A DNA stretch of 64,000 nucleotides from Sphingopyxis sp. L1A2A (GCF_005502465.1 NZ_SCOT01000010.1:44805-108804), one strand, 5' to 3'. Positions 17,086 through 27,296 are shown, numbered from the stretch's first letter. The notes: generated from the letters alone by a model not told the origin. Numbers and translations: made by a program.

Positions 17086-17151
17086 AACGCGCGATGCGCG
17101 GCGACTGGTTTCGCCGCCCATCCTCCTGCATTTCAACCGAGGATATTCACC

Positions 17152-17418
17152 ATGAAGATGATATTTGCGACGGCCGCAGCGCTTGCGGCTATCACCACGG
17201 CCCCGTCCTTCGCCCAGGAGGCGGCAGGCGGCCATTATGAATGGCAGTTCCGTCAGGTTCCTGGCCCGAACAAGTCGGGCATCGCGCCGCGCGAGCGCGT
17301 CTGGGTCAAAGACAAGACCGCACAGATGGCCAATTGCGACTGCGACATGATGAAGGCCGACGCGGCCGACTGCATGAAGGCCATGCACGGACTGCATTCA
17401 TCACCCGCCAAGGGCTGA
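17152..17418 (+). CDS. Small periplasmic Cys-containing protein of unknown function
   Basis: 88 residues: signal peptide ending SFAQ at residue 22, then a mature part with HYEWQFRQVPGPNKSG and a cysteine cluster NCDCDMMKADAADC plus Met and His near the end. Composition suggests metal or copper binding but the family is not one I can name. The start is supported by the signal peptide and the GAGGA before it. It lies 62 bases ahead of the cusC-like gene and probably belongs to the same operon. Confidence 0.65.
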   Translation: MKMIFATAAALAAITTAPSFAQEAAGGHYEWQFRQVPGPNKSGIAPRERVWVKDKTAQMANCDCDMMKADAADCMKAMHGLHSSPAKG

Positions 17419-17480
17419 CGGTCCCGTCCCCCGGCCTGCGGGCCGGGGGGCATAAGCTCATCATCTCTCGAGGGGGACAT

Positions 17481-18710
17481 ATGCGCATATTCCTAGCAGC
17501 AGCGATGCTGATCCCGATATCGTCCGCGCTCCATGCCGAGCCGATGACGCTCGACGCCGCGGTCCGCCTGGCGGAGACGCAGGCGCCGGAACTGCGGGGA
17601 CGCGAAGCGGGGATCGACGCGGCCGAGTCTTCGGCGATCGCGGCCGACCGGCTGCCCGATCCGAAACTCGACCTTGCGATCAAGGATTTCCCGGTCACCG
17701 GTCCCGACGCGGGGCGATTCAATCGCGACGATTTCACGATGCAGGTCATCGGCATCAGTCAGGACTTTCCCAATCCCGCCAAGCGCCGGGCGCGCGCAAC
17801 GCGCGCGCAAGCCGACATCGGGATTGCGCGGGCCGATGAAGCGGTCACCGCGCAGGACGTCCGGCTGGCGACCGCGCTCGCCTGGGTCGACCTCTTCTAT
17901 GCGAAGAAGCGCCTGAAAGAACTCGACCTGCTCGATGCCGGTCTTGAAGATTTGCAAGCAACAGTCACCGCGCGCCTTGCGAGCGGCGCGGCGCGTCCGG
18001 CGCAGGCGCTCGAACCCGAACAGCTGCGCGCCGCGGTCAGCGACCGCCGCAGCACCCTCGCCGCCGAGATCGCCCGCGCCCGCGCGCAGCTTGGGCGCTA
18101 CACCGGCGACCGGGCCGCTGATACCGCGGGTGACCCGCCGCCGCCCATGGTCGATGCATCGCTTCTGCGCGCGCGCATCGACAGCTTGCCGCGGCTCCGC
18201 GCGCTCGACGCCCGCGCCCTCGCGGCCGATGCCGAGACCGGCCTCGCCCGTGCCGACAAGCGGCCCGACTGGAGCGTCAATGCGGCCTATGGGCGGCGCG
18301 AGCCCAATTATGGCGATCTTGTCACGCTCGGCGTCACCATCGACCTCCCCTTCTTCTCGAAGAAGCGGCAGGACCCCAAGATCGCGGCCCGCGCCAGCGA
18401 AGCGACGCGCGCGCGTCTCGACCGCGAGGCGGCCAAGCGCGACATCGCGGCGGCACTCGACGCTGATCTGGCCGATCATCGCATGCATCACGAGCAGCTG
18501 GGCAATGCGCGGTCGCGGCTGGTGCCGCTCGCGAAGAAGCGCGCCGAACTCGACCTCGCGAGTTACGCCGCCGGAAAACTCGATCTCGGAGCCGCGCTGC
18601 TGTCGACGCTCGCGTTGGCGGAAGCCGAAGTCGATGCGCTGGCGCGCGAAGCCGAGGTGGCGCGCGACGCGATCCGGATCAATTATATCTATGGGGAGAC
18701 GGGGCAATGA
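17481..18710 (+). CDS. cusC: TolC-family outer-membrane channel of Cu/Ag efflux (CusC/CzcC-like)
   Basis: 409 residues with a signal peptide (LHAEPM) and two outer-membrane-efflux repeats typical of TolC proteins: long coiled-coil helices rich in Ala/Arg and the segment GVTIDLPFFSKKRQDPKIAARASE. AGGGGG precedes the ATG at 17481. It forms the outer-membrane duct for the adaptor and RND pump encoded next. Its TGA overlaps the adaptor gene start by ATGA. The cus assignment comes from the HME4 motif of the pump two genes downstream, not from this sequence itself. Confidence 0.87.
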   Translation: MRIFLAAAMLIPISSALHAEPMTLDAAVRLAETQAPELRGREAGIDAAESSAIAADRLPDPKLDLAIKDFPVTGPDAGRFNRDDFTMQVIGISQDFPNPAKRRARATRAQADIGIARADEAVTAQDVRLATALAWVDLFYAKKRLKELDLLDAGLEDLQATVTARLASGAARPAQALEPEQLRAAVSDRRSTLAAEIARARAQLGRYTGDRAADTAGDPPPPMVDASLLRARIDSLPRLRALDARALAADAETGLARADKRPDWSVNAAYGRREPNYGDLVTLGVTIDLPFFSKKRQDPKIAARASEATRARLDREAAKRDIAAALDADLADHRMHHEQLGNARSRLVPLAKKRAELDLASYAAGKLDLGAALLSTLALAEAEVDALAREAEVARDAIRINYIYGETGQ

Positions 18711-19936
18711 CCGATGCAACTTCAGCGGCGCGGTGGCGCACCGGGATTTTGGCGGCTGTGCTGATTGCGGGCGGCGGCGGCTATTGGATCGGGCAGCGCG
18801 GCCAGGGCGAAGCGCCGACCGGAGCGACGAGCAACGCGCGCAAGATCCTCTATTACTACGACCCGATGTTTCCGAACCAGAAGTTCGACAAGCCCGGCAA
18901 GTCGCCTTTCATGGATATGCAGCTCGAGCCCAAATATGCCGATGAAGGCGGCGGCGCCACGGCCCCCGGCATATCGGTCGACCCCGCGGCGCGGCAAAGC
19001 CTCGGAATAAGGGTGGTCGCGGCTGAAATGGGCAGTCTCGCTGCAACCTTCGACGTAAATGGCACGGTGGATTTCAACCAGCGTGACGTCGCGATCGTCC
19101 AGGCGCGCTCGGGCGGTTTCGTCGAACGCGTCTACCGGCTCGCGCCGGGCGACGTGATCCGCGCCGGTGCGCCGATCGCGGACCTGCAATTGCCCGAATG
19201 GGGCAGCGCGCAGACCGAATATCTGAGCGTCAAACGGCTCGGCAGACCCGACCTCACCGCTGCCGCCCGGCAGCGCCTTCGCCTGATGGGGATGCCCGAA
19301 GCGGTAATCGCGCAGGTCGATCGCAGCGGACGCACCAGCGGCACGGTGACGGTGCGCGCGCCGATCGGTGGCGTCGTCCAAACGCTGGGTGCGCGCGCCG
19401 GCGTGACCTTGGCCGAAGGCCAAACCCTCGCCGAAATCTCGGGCCTCGGAACGGTCTGGCTGAATGCCGCGCTCCCCGAAGCACAATCGGGCGCGGTGCA
19501 GGTCGGCCAGCGCGCGACCGCCAAGCTCACCGCCTTTCCGGGCGAGGCTTTCGGCGGCCGCGTCGTGGCCATTCTGCCAACGGCGGCAGCGGACAGCCGG
19601 ACGCTGACCGTGCGCGTCGAGCTTGCCAACCGCGGCGGGCGCCTGCGCCCGGGCATGTTCGCGAGCGTCGCACTGGGCGGCGATGCGAGCCCCGCGCTGC
19701 TTGTGCCGAGCGAAGCGGTCATCCGCACCGGCACGCGCAGCATCGTCATGCTCGAGACGGGCGACGGGCGCTATCATCCTGCCGAAGTCCAGACCGGGCG
19801 CGAGGGCGGCGGCAAGACCGAGATATTGCGCGGCCTTGTCGCGGGCGAGAAGGTCGTTGCCTCGGGTCAGTTCCTCCTCGATTCCGAAGCGAGCCTGACC
19901 GGCATCGCCGTCCGGCCGCTGGAGGATGCGAAATGA
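18707..19936 (+). CDS. cusB: RND efflux periplasmic adaptor, CusB-like
   Basis: 409 residues: N-terminal membrane anchor, a heavy-metal-binding segment ([16 protein letters not shown] and [13 protein letters not shown], about residues 47-80) in which Met and aromatic residues bind Cu(I)/Ag(I), then barrel-sandwich and alpha-hairpin regions ([18 protein letters not shown], then APIGGVV) and a C-terminal membrane-proximal domain. The YDPM segment is characteristic of CusB adaptors. Coupled by ATGA overlaps to both neighbours, as expected for a stoichiometric tripartite pump. Confidence 0.92.
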   Translation: MTDATSAARWRTGILAAVLIAGGGGYWIGQRGQGEAPTGATSNARKILYYYDPMFPNQKFDKPGKSPFMDMQLEPKYADEGGGATAPGISVDPAARQSLGIRVVAAEMGSLAATFDVNGTVDFNQRDVAIVQARSGGFVERVYRLAPGDVIRAGAPIADLQLPEWGSAQTEYLSVKRLGRPDLTAAARQRLRLMGMPEAVIAQVDRSGRTSGTVTVRAPIGGVVQTLGARAGVTLAEGQTLAEISGLGTVWLNAALPEAQSGAVQVGQRATAKLTAFPGEAFGGRVVAILPTAAADSRTLTVRVELANRGGRLRPGMFASVALGGDASPALLVPSEAVIRTGTRSIVMLETGDGRYHPAEVQTGREGGGKTEILRGLVAGEKVVASGQFLLDSEASLTGIAVRPLEDAK

Positions 19937-22900
19937 TCGAACGGATCATTCGCGCATCGGTGGCCGCGCGCGGGCTGGTCGTCGCGGCGGCGCTGATCCT
20001 GACGCTGATCGGGATCGCTGCCGTCCGCACCACGCCGGTCGACGCCCTCCCCGATCTTTCCGACGTCCAGGTCATCATCCGCACCACCTATCCCGGCCAG
20101 GCGCCGCGCATCGTCGAGGACCAGGTCACCTATCCGATCACGACGACGATGCTTTCGGTTCCCGGCGCACGCGTCGTGCGCGGCTACAGCTTCGTCGGCG
20201 ACAGCTTCGTCTATGTCCTCTTCGAGGACGGCACCGACCTCTATTGGGCGCGCAGCCGGGTACTCGAATATCTGAGCCAGGTGCAGAGCCGCCTTCCCGA
20301 AGGGGCGAAGGCGTCGCTTGGCCCTGACGCCACCGGCGTCGGCTGGATCTATGAATATGCGCTTGTCGACAAGAGCGGGCGCCACGATCTCGCCGAGCTG
20401 CGCAGCCTGCAGGACTGGTTCCTGCGCTTCGAGCTCAAGGCGGTGCCCGGCGTCGCCGAGGTCGCGAGCATCGGCGGCATGGTGCGGCAATATCAGATCC
20501 TCGTCGAACCGCAGAAGCTCGCCGCGTTCGGGGTCACCGCGCAGGATGTGACCGACGCGCTCAAGCGCGCCAATCAGGAGAGCGGCGGCGGGACGGTCGA
20601 AATGGCCGAAGCGGAATATATCGTTCGCGCCGGCGGCTACCTCAAAAGTCTCGACGATTTTCGCGCCGTGCCGCTCCGCACCACAGCGGGCGGCATTCCG
20701 GTGACGATCGGTGATGTCGCGATCGTCCAGATCGGCCCCGACATGCGGCGCGGGATCGCCGAACTCAATGGCGAAGGCGAAGTCTCAGGCGGCGTGATCG
20801 TGATGCGGCAGGGCCAGAATGCCCGCGAGGTGATCGAGGGGGTGCGCGCCAAGCTCGCCGAGCTGAAGCGCGGCCTGCCGCCAGGTGTGGAGATCGTCAC
20901 CACCTATGACCGGTCGGGCCTGATCGACCGCGCGGTCGACAACCTCACCTCGAAGCTCGTCGAGGAATTCATCATCGTCGCGGTCGTCTGCGCACTGTTC
21001 CTGTGGCACGCGCGCTCGGCGCTGGTTGCGATCCTCACGCTGCCGCTCGGCATATTGATCGCCTTCATCGTCATGCGATTCCAAGGTCTCAACGCCAACA
21101 TCCTGTCGCTCGGCGGCATCGCGATCGCGGTCGGGGCGATGGTCGACGCGGCGGTCGTGATGATCGAAAATGCCCACAAGCATATCGAACATTGGGAAAG
21201 GGATCATCCCGGCGAGCAGCTCGCCGGGCAGGAGCGTTGGCGTGTCATCACCGACGCCGCCGCCGAGGTCGGGCCGGCTCTGTTCCTGAGCCTCCTCATC
21301 ATCACCTTTTCCTTCCTGCCAATCTTCACGCTGCAGGGTCAGGAAGGGAAACTCTTCGGGCCGCTCGCCTTCACCAAGACCTATGCCATGGCGGCGGCGG
21401 CGATCCTGTCGATCACGCTCGTCCCGGTTCTCATGGGCTGGCTCATCCGCGGACGGATACCCAGCGAACAGGCCAATCCCGTCAATCGCTGGCTGACGCA
21501 CGCCTATCGACCCGCGCTCGACTGGGTTCTCCGTCGTCCCGGAAGGGCGCTGGCCATCGCGGGACTGATCTTCGCGAGCAGCCTGTGGCCGCTGACCCAG
21601 CTCGGTGGCGAATTTATGCCGCAGCTCGACGAGGGCGATCTCCTCTACATGCCCTCGGCGCTTCCCGGCATCTCGGCCGCCAAGGCGTCGAGCCTGCTCC
21701 AGCAGACCGACCGACTCATCAAGACCGTGCCCGAGGTCGAGAGCGTCTTCGGCAAGGCCGGACGCGCGGACACCGCGACCGATCCCGCCCCGCTCGAGAT
21801 GTTCGAGACGACGATCCGCTTCAAGCCGCGCGATCAATGGCGCCCGGGCATGACGCCCGACAAGCTGGTCGCCGAGCTGGATGCGCGCGTGAAGGTCCCC
21901 GGCCTCGCCAATTTCTGGATCCCGCCGATCCGCAACCGCATCGACATGCTGGCGACCGGGATCAAGAGCCCGGTCGGCATCAAGGTCGCGGGATCGGACG
22001 TCGCCGAGATCGACCGCACCGCGAAGCGGATCGAGGAGGTCGTCCGCAAGGTCCCGGGCGTCGCCTCGGCGCTCGCCGAGCGGCTGACCGGCGGGCGCTA
22101 TATCGACGTCGACATCGATCGCGCCGCCGCCGCGCGTTACGGTCTCAATGTCGCCGATGTGCAATCCATCGTCGGCGGCGTCATCGGCGGCGAGACGATC
22201 GGGCAGACCGTCGAGGGGCTTGCGCGCTATCCGATCAGCGTGCGCTATCCGCGCGAGCTCCGCGACAGCCTCGGCAAGCTGGAGACTCTTCCCATACTCA
22301 CGCCATCGCGCCAGCAGATCACCCTCGGCACCGTGGCAAGAGTGCGGATCAGCGACGGCCCTCCGATGCTTCGCAGCGAGAATGCGCGGCCAGTGACCTG
22401 GATCTATGTCGATGGCCGCGACCGCGACCTCCAGACATTGGTGCGCGATATCCAGCAGGCGGTCGCGCGCGATGTCGAATTGCCGCCGGGCATCAGCATC
22501 TCCTACACGGGCCAGTTCGAATTCCTCGTCCGCGCGGCCGAGCGGATGAAGATCGTCGTGCCGGTCACGCTCGCGATCATCCTCGTCCTGCTCTACCTGA
22601 CCTTCCGCCGCTGGGACGAGGCGCTGCTCATCATGGCGACGCTACCCTTCGCGCTCACCGGCGGGCTTTGGCTGCTTTATCTGCTCGGTTACAACCAGTC
22701 GGTCGCGAGCGCGGTCGGGTTCATCGCGCTCGCGGGGGTCGCCGCCGAGTTCGGCGTCGTCATGCTCATCTATCTCAAGCAGGCGCTCGCGGCGCGCGGC
22801 GACGGCTCGATCGAGGACGCGGTCCGCGACGGGGCGCTCCTCCGGGTCCGGCCCAAGGCAATGACCGTTGCGGTCATATTGGCGGGGCTGTTCCCGATCC

Positions 22901-23067
22901 TCGTCGGCACCGGAACGGGCTCCGAGGTGATGAGCCGGATCGCCGCGCCGATGATCGGCGGGATGATCACCGCGCCCCTGCTCTCGATGTTCATCATCCC
23001 CGCCGCCTATCTGTTGATGCGCCGGCGCTGGCCTGATCGACAACCGTTGAAAACCCCGAAGACGTGA
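19933..23067 (+). CDS. cusA: Heavy-metal RND pump, CusA type (HME4)
   Basis: 1044 residues with twelve transmembrane helices and two large periplasmic loops. The TM4 motif reads [21 protein letters not shown], the pattern of monovalent Cu/Ag pumps (HME4), unlike the DFG form of the second pump at 35469. [13 protein letters not shown] marks the porter domain. The protein drives proton-coupled export of Cu(I)/Ag(I) from periplasm or cytoplasm through CusB and CusC. ATG at 19933 overlaps the cusB stop. A CusF-like copper chaperone gene follows. Confidence 0.95.
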   Translation: MIERIIRASVAARGLVVAAALILTLIGIAAVRTTPVDALPDLSDVQVIIRTTYPGQAPRIVEDQVTYPITTTMLSVPGARVVRGYSFVGDSFVYVLFEDGTDLYWARSRVLEYLSQVQSRLPEGAKASLGPDATGVGWIYEYALVDKSGRHDLAELRSLQDWFLRFELKAVPGVAEVASIGGMVRQYQILVEPQKLAAFGVTAQDVTDALKRANQESGGGTVEMAEAEYIVRAGGYLKSLDDFRAVPLRTTAGGIPVTIGDVAIVQIGPDMRRGIAELNGEGEVSGGVIVMRQGQNAREVIEGVRAKLAELKRGLPPGVEIVTTYDRSGLIDRAVDNLTSKLVEEFIIVAVVCALFLWHARSALVAILTLPLGILIAFIVMRFQGLNANILSLGGIAIAVGAMVDAAVVMIENAHKHIEHWERDHPGEQLAGQERWRVITDAAAEVGPALFLSLLIITFSFLPIFTLQGQEGKLFGPLAFTKTYAMAAAAILSITLVPVLMGWLIRGRIPSEQANPVNRWLTHAYRPALDWVLRRPGRALAIAGLIFASSLWPLTQLGGEFMPQLDEGDLLYMPSALPGISAAKASSLLQQTDRLIKTVPEVESVFGKAGRADTATDPAPLEMFETTIRFKPRDQWRPGMTPDKLVAELDARVKVPGLANFWIPPIRNRIDMLATGIKSPVGIKVAGSDVAEIDRTAKRIEEVVRKVPGVASALAERLTGGRYIDVDIDRAAAARYGLNVADVQSIVGGVIGGETIGQTVEGLARYPISVRYPRELRDSLGKLETLPILTPSRQQITLGTVARVRISDGPPMLRSENARPVTWIYVDGRDRDLQTLVRDIQQAVARDVELPPGISISYTGQFEFLVRAAERMKIVVPVTLAIILVLLYLTFRRWDEALLIMATLPFALTGGLWLLYLLGYNQSVASAVGFIALAGVAAEFGVVMLIYLKQALAARGDGSIEDAVRDGALLRVRPKAMTVAVILAGLFPILVGTGTGSEVMSRIAAPMIGGMITAPLLSMFIIPAAYLLMRRRWPDRQPLKTPKT

Positions 23068-23089
23068 CATGAAAACAAGGAGAATGAAT

Positions 23090-23452
23090 ATGAAATCGAT
23101 GCGCATTCTGACCGGCGGCGTCTTGCTGCTGATCGCCGCGACCGCCTGCAGCCCCGAAGCCGACAAGCAGCAAGCCAGCGCTCCGAAGGATGCTGCGGCG
23201 GTCGCCCCGGCTTCCGCGGTCCAGCATGGCAAGGGCGAAGGAAAGATCACCGCAATCGACGAGGCCAAGGGTCTCGTCACGCTCGATCATGGCGAAATCA
23301 CCGCGCTGAAATGGCCGCCGATGTCGATGGGGTTCGAGGCCTCGGCAGATTTGCTCAAAGGCCTGAAGGTTGGCGACCGCGTCGCTTTCGAACTCGACTG
23401 GAACGGCGCCACGGGGCGCATCACGCGGATCGAGGCGTTACCCGCTTCCTGA
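23090..23452 (+). CDS. cusF: CusF-like periplasmic copper/silver-binding protein
   Basis: About 120 residues: lipoprotein-like leader (LLLIAATAC), an Ala/Gln-rich linker and a C-terminal OB-fold of the CusF type. HGEITALKWPPMSMGF shows the H, W, M, M ligand set used for Cu(I)/Ag(I) by CusF. Start: AAGGAG at 23077-23082 fits the ATG at 23090; ATGs at 23069 and 23084 are too far or too close. The lipobox suggests a membrane-tethered variant. It would hand copper to CusB/CusA. Confidence 0.88.
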   Translation: MKSMRILTGGVLLLIAATACSPEADKQQASAPKDAAAVAPASAVQHGKGEGKITAIDEAKGLVTLDHGEITALKWPPMSMGFEASADLLKGLKVGDRVAFELDWNGATGRITRIEALPAS

Positions 23453-23484
23453 TCGCGGTTGCGGCCCGGGCTCCGCGTAGCGCG

Positions 23485-23892
23485 TCATCTGCGCGACGCG
23501 CCGCGCAACGGCTCGAGGGTCTGAATGATCTTGCAGTCGCCGACCTTTCCCAAACGGCAACCGCCGATGACGCGTGCGAGTTCGTCGCGCATCTGGGAGA
23601 GGTCGGCGATCTTGCGCTCGATCGTCGCGAGATGGCTGCTAGCGACCGCATCGACGGCGCCGCAGGGCTGGTCGCGGTCATCGGCGAGCGCGAGAAGCTC
23701 ACGAACCTCGTCCAATGAAAAACCGAGGTCGCGCGCGCGCCGGATGAAGGACAGCCGCAACAGCTCGTCGGTTCCATAGGAGCGATAATTGCCGTCCGTC
23801 CGTGCCGGCGGCGCCAGCAGGCCCGCTCCCTCATAATATCGGATGGTCTCGACCTTCGTGTCGGTCGCACGCGCCAGTTCGCCGATTTTCAT
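23485..23892 (-). CDS. MerR-family regulator, CadR/PbrR-like
   Basis: 135 residues: winged helix MKIGELARATDTKVETIRYYEGAGLL, dimer helix and metal loop. Cysteines at 77, 112 and 120 (DQPCGAV, GGCRLGKVGDCKII) match the triad of CadR/PbrR that binds Cd(II) or Pb(II). CadR's His-rich tail is absent. It is divergent from a CDF transporter, with a typical dyad ACCCTATAGTTGCTAGAGGGT-like operator between them. A closely similar operator stands before the DUF3703-czc operon at 42005, so this protein may also act there. Confidence 0.9.
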   Translation of the reverse strand: MKIGELARATDTKVETIRYYEGAGLLAPPARTDGNYRSYGTDELLRLSFIRRARDLGFSLDEVRELLALADDRDQPCGAVDAVASSHLATIERKIADLSQMRDELARVIGGCRLGKVGDCKIIQTLEPLRGASRR

Positions 23893-23895
23893 CGC

Positions 23896-23927
23896 TTGAC
23901 CCTATAGTTGCTAGAGGGTGCATATAG
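23896..23927 (+). promoter_or_regulatory. CadR/PbrR-type MerR promoter-operator
   Basis: TTGACC at 23896-23901, then a 19- to 20-base spacer to CATATAG at 23921-23927. The dyad ACCCTATAG...CTAGAGGGT spans 23899-23919. It matches known CadR/PbrR/ZntR operators and drives the CDF gene to its right; the regulator start codon is 4 bases to the left. Confidence 0.87.
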
Positions 23928-23960
23928 CTGTCCGACTCGCAACGGCAAAGGACGGACGAC

Positions 23961-24599
23961 ATGAGCGATTGTGGCTGCGAAGCCGACGAAAAGCGCGCGG
24001 GCGTCGATCCCGCCTACCGGCGCGCGCTCTGGATCGTCGTCATCCTCAACCTCGGCTTCGGCGTCATCGAACTAGCGGGCGGCTTCCTCGCGCGGTCGCA
24101 GGCACTCAAGGCCGACTCGCTCGATTTCATCGGCGACGGGTCGATCACTCTCATCGGGCTGATCGCGCTCGGTTGGACAGCGGTGGCGCGCAGCCGAACG
24201 GCGCTCGTCCAGGGTTGTTTTCTCGCACTTCTCGGCCTCGGCGTTATTGCATCAGCGATCTGGCGGTCTTTCCACGCCATCCCCCCCGAGGCGGACCTCA
24301 TGGGCGGCATTGGTGTGGTCGCGTTGCTCGTCAACATCTCGGCGGCGCTGGTGCTCAGCCGCTTCCGCAACGAAGGCGATGCGACCGCGCGCGCGATCTG
24401 GCTGTTTTCAAGAAACGATGCCCTCGCCAATGTTGCGGTTATTGTCGCCGCGGGTCTCGTTGCCGTGACGGGCGAAGCCTGGCCTGACCTTCTGGTCGCC
24501 GGTGTCATCGCGCTGCTCTTCCTCCATTCGGCCTATGATATCATCCGGGACGCGCTTGGTGAGATTTCTTCGCACAAGCCGGGACAGACCGCACAGTAG
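23961..24599 (+). CDS. Cation diffusion facilitator-type transporter lacking the C-terminal domain
   Basis: 212 residues with six hydrophobic helices and no cytoplasmic C-terminal domain, so a short CDF form. It starts MSDCGCEADEK; the paired cysteines could take up thiophilic metal. TM2 carries KADSLDFIGDG and TM5 SRNDALANVAV, the places where CDFs bind Zn/Cd/Co. Export of divalent metal from the cytoplasm in exchange for protons is the family role. It is expressed from the CadR/PbrR-type promoter, which points to Cd, Pb or Zn as inducer. Confidence 0.83.
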   Translation: MSDCGCEADEKRAGVDPAYRRALWIVVILNLGFGVIELAGGFLARSQALKADSLDFIGDGSITLIGLIALGWTAVARSRTALVQGCFLALLGLGVIASAIWRSFHAIPPEADLMGGIGVVALLVNISAALVLSRFRNEGDATARAIWLFSRNDALANVAVIVAAGLVAVTGEAWPDLLVAGVIALLFLHSAYDIIRDALGEISSHKPGQTAQ

Positions 24600-24660
24600 C
24601 GCAGGACGGAAACCCGCCCTTTTCCATGCCTGCAATCACGCGGTTTCTTGCGGGGCGCCG

Positions 24661-26583
24661 CTAGGCCGCGTGCGGCGCCCTCGCCCGGTTGAACCAGAAA
24701 CCCGCGGCCAGGACGATCGCGGCCGCCAATTGTGCGAGAAGCGTCTGAACCGTCGGGTACACCCCCAGTAGCGGGAATCGCGGAAACTCTGCCAGCGGCG
24801 TGACGCCGAGCAGGCCCGCTTCCTGCAGCCCGCCGATGCCCTTGCCGGCCAGGACGATCGCCAGCACTGCGATCAGGGCCGCACTCCATGAGAAGAATTG
24901 CGTGATCGGCAAGCGCGCGCTGAAGCGCAGCATGGCCCACGCAATCAAGCCCAGCAGAATGGCCGCCGTCGCCGCTCCTGCGAGCATGGCACCGCCATTT
25001 CCCTGCGCCCATATGGCGGCGTAAAAGAGGATGGTCTCGAAGACCTCGCGATAGACAACGAGGAAGGTTAGACCGAAGAGGAACCACGCCGACCGGCGCG
25101 ACAGGGCAGCGGAGATCTTCTCCTTGATATAACGCTGCCAGGCCTCGGCATTGCTTTTGCCGTGCATCCAGATACCGACCGAGATCAGGATGATCGCGGC
25201 GAAGAGCGAGCCAAAGCCTTCGGTGAGTTCGCGCGATGCCCCGCTGATTCCGATGAAATAGGTGGCGACGAACCAGGTCGCCGCGCCCGCTGCAAGCGCC
25301 GACACCCAGCCGCCATGGACATAGCCCATCACGTCGGTTCGCCCGGTTTTGCGAAGAAAAGCCATCATGGCGATGACGATCAGCAGCGCCTCAAGGCCTT
25401 CGCGTAGCAGGACTCCGAATGCGCCGAGAAAGCTCGACGAGGCGCTTGCCTGTTCGGGCGCGAGGGCCGCCTCGGCTTCGACGAACAGGCGGGCCACTTC
25501 GGCATTCGCCGCCTTCACCTCCGCAAGCGGGCGACCCTTTCCTATCGCCGAGCGCAAATTCCCCATCGCCATCTCGATCTTCGCCATGAGGTCAGGATCG
25601 CGGGCCGCAAGCACCGGCTCGACGGGCTCGAAACCATCGAGATAGGCGGATAGTGCCAAGTCGGACGCGGCGCCACGGTCGCCGGCCGCATAGGCTTTCA
25701 GGCTCGCGTCGAGGCGCTGGCGCGAGAGCATCAGCGAGCCGGCCGGTTTCGCAACGACGGCTTCGGGCTGGCGGCGCAGATATGAAGTCAGCGGCCCGGC
25801 CTTGCCGTCGCCCAGTTCACGGGCGATATCCGCGGGAGTCTTGCCGACGAGAGTCGCAAGATCGGGGATGGCGGCACGAACGCGCGCGTCCTTTTCCCAC
25901 GTCTGTCGGCCCTGCGATTGCGACGATTCCGGAAACGCGAGGCTTCCGACGTAAAAGGACAGGGCCCAGCGGTCGCTGTCGGGGAGGGCTTCGAAGCTCG
26001 CCATCGACGTCCCCTCGAGCCCCTGCGAAATCACCTGATAGAGCGCGAACAGGCTGCGTTCGCGTGCGCGCGCCGCGTCGGTGAAGGCGATCGGGGGCGG
26101 ATCGAGACCCGCGGCGCCCGGGCCGTTTCCGGCGCCGGTCGCGCCGTGACACATGGCGCAGTTTTCCGCATAGAGCTTCGCGCCGCGCGCCAGGTCGGGA
26201 GCCGAGCGCGGCGCGAGCGGAACGGGATAGCTTGCAAGCAAGGCCCCGGCGAGCTGCCGCGACTGCACCTCGATGGTCGCCGGTGCGGATTTCGCTGCGA
26301 TCGATTGGCGCAAGGTTGCGGCTTGGGCCACCAAATTTGGCTTGGCGGTCTTCTGCGGCAGGCGTTTCAAGCGCGTTTCGACCTGCGCTGCGAATTCGGT
26401 CATCTCGGCATATTCCGCCGGACTGACGACCTTGCCGCCGGACACCGCACCCGGATAATCCACCGCGACATAGTCAAGCAGCCGCCAAATGGTCTGAACC
26501 TCTGGCTCGCTCGCGCGCGCTGGCTGGAGAGCGACCAGCGTCATCAGCAGGAAAGCAAGCGCCCCCCTGCCCAGGGCACGCAT
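24661..26583 (-). CDS. Cytochrome c-FTR1 family iron permease fusion
   Basis: About 640 residues from the ATG at 26583; a GTG at 26619 preceded by AAAGG adds 12 residues. Signal peptide (ends ARA), then a region ending in a cytochrome c haem site CAMCHG (residues 142-147), a helical linker, and an FTR1 permease with the two REXXE iron motifs REGLE (394-398) and REVFE (512-516) in the membrane part. FTR1/EfeU imports iron after oxidation; the fused haem domain may accept electrons from Fe(II). A Fur-like box lies just upstream at 26635. It is unrelated in regulation to the copper genes. Confidence 0.88.
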   Translation of the reverse strand: MRALGRGALAFLLMTLVALQPARASEPEVQTIWRLLDYVAVDYPGAVSGGKVVSPAEYAEMTEFAAQVETRLKRLPQKTAKPNLVAQAATLRQSIAAKSAPATIEVQSRQLAGALLASYPVPLAPRSAPDLARGAKLYAENCAMCHGATGAGNGPGAAGLDPPPIAFTDAARARERSLFALYQVISQGLEGTSMASFEALPDSDRWALSFYVGSLAFPESSQSQGRQTWEKDARVRAAIPDLATLVGKTPADIARELGDGKAGPLTSYLRRQPEAVVAKPAGSLMLSRQRLDASLKAYAAGDRGAASDLALSAYLDGFEPVEPVLAARDPDLMAKIEMAMGNLRSAIGKGRPLAEVKAANAEVARLFVEAEAALAPEQASASSSFLGAFGVLLREGLEALLIVIAMMAFLRKTGRTDVMGYVHGGWVSALAAGAATWFVATYFIGISGASRELTEGFGSLFAAIILISVGIWMHGKSNAEAWQRYIKEKISAALSRRSAWFLFGLTFLVVYREVFETILFYAAIWAQGNGGAMLAGAATAAILLGLIAWAMLRFSARLPITQFFSWSAALIAVLAIVLAGKGIGGLQEAGLLGVTPLAEFPRFPLLGVYPTVQTLLAQLAAAIVLAAGFWFNRARAPHAA

Positions 26584-26634
26584 CAACGCGAAGGAAACGC
26601 TTTTGGAGAAAATCGCCACGCCAGCTGCCTTTAT

Positions 26635-26649
26635 TGAGAATGATTTGCA
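26635..26649 (-). promoter_or_regulatory. Fur-like box ahead of the iron permease gene
   Basis: Minus strand reads TGCAAATCATTCTCA, which fits the 7-1-7 Fur consensus TGATAATNATTATCA at 11 of 14 defined positions. It sits 52 bases before the ATG (16 before the alternative GTG). Iron-dependent repression of an iron importer is expected. In alphaproteobacteria, Irr or RirA may replace Fur, so the regulator is inferred. Confidence 0.6.
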
Positions 26650-26719
26650 TTGACCGATCGGAGCGTGGCTATCAACCGGAAATCGGCGCTTGGCAATCGG
26701 CAAGCTGCCATCGACAGTC

Positions 26720-26944
26720 TCACCCGCAGCAGGTTTTGTCGCCGCTCTCCTGAATCGGCGGGCAAGGGATATCGCCGTAGGAACAATAGACGCAGCAGTC
26801 GCCAGGCTTGGGCTTGAGAACCGCACCGCAGCCGCGGCAATCGTAGAAATATTGGCACGCGTTGGTCGGCATGGTCTCGGTCGACTGGTGACCGCATTTC
26901 GGACAAGTCAGGGTCGAAAGCAGTTGGATCGCCGCGTCAGACAT
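26720..26944 (-). CDS. GDCCVxC-domain small cysteine-rich protein
   Basis: 74 residues starting MSDAAIQLL; an upstream in-frame start would lie inside merT. It has a zinc-ribbon-like first half (CPKCGH, then FYDCRGCG) and the signature GDCCVYCSYGDIPCPP (48-63), ending TCCG. Proteins with GDCCVxC accompany merT and other mercury genes, some as selenoproteins; this one has ordinary cysteine codons. It overlaps the merT stop by 8 bases. A role in binding Hg(II) or another soft metal is likely but not demonstrated. Confidence 0.85.
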   Translation of the reverse strand: MSDAAIQLLSTLTCPKCGHQSTETMPTNACQYFYDCRGCGAVLKPKPGDCCVYCSYGDIPCPPIQESGDKTCCG

Positions 26945-27296
26945 AGGTGTAACCCGCCCAAAGCAGCGCCGCGCCGAGAAGCAGGCCAAAAAATGTGAGA
27001 ATGCGCATCCAGCGCGGCGTGCACAGGCCGCCGGGGCCGCAGCGCGCGGCAATTAGCTGCTGCCGCGTCAGCAACATGGCACCGACAATGAGGCACAAGG
27101 CGCCGATGACGAGCAAGGGCGTTCGATATGGAGCCGCCACGATGGCCACGCCGCCAAGCCACGCCGCACCGATGCCGACCGACGCGAAGAGAAAAGGCAG
27201 CGCGCAACAGGCAGCTACGCCGAACGCGGCGGCGAGACCCGCCAGAGTTACGGTGGCGGTAGCGATCCCCTTGGGCTGATTTGGCGGGTCGATCAT
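26937..27296 (-). CDS. merT: Mercuric ion transporter MerT
   Basis: 119 residues, three transmembrane helices. The first helix has the vicinal cysteines AACCALPFLFASVGIGAAWLG (30-31), the second pair C86/C92 lies in the loop RCGPGGLCTPRW. AAGGAG stands before the ATG at 27296. MerT brings Hg(II) across the inner membrane for reduction by MerA, yet no merA or merP is present in the window. Divergent from merR, with a MerR-type promoter between. Without a reductase, import would be harmful unless merA is elsewhere. Confidence 0.9.
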   Translation of the reverse strand: MIDPPNQPKGIATATVTLAGLAAAFGVAACCALPFLFASVGIGAAWLGGVAIVAAPYRTPLLVIGALCLIVGAMLLTRQQLIAARCGPGGLCTPRWMRILTFFGLLLGAALLWAGYTYV

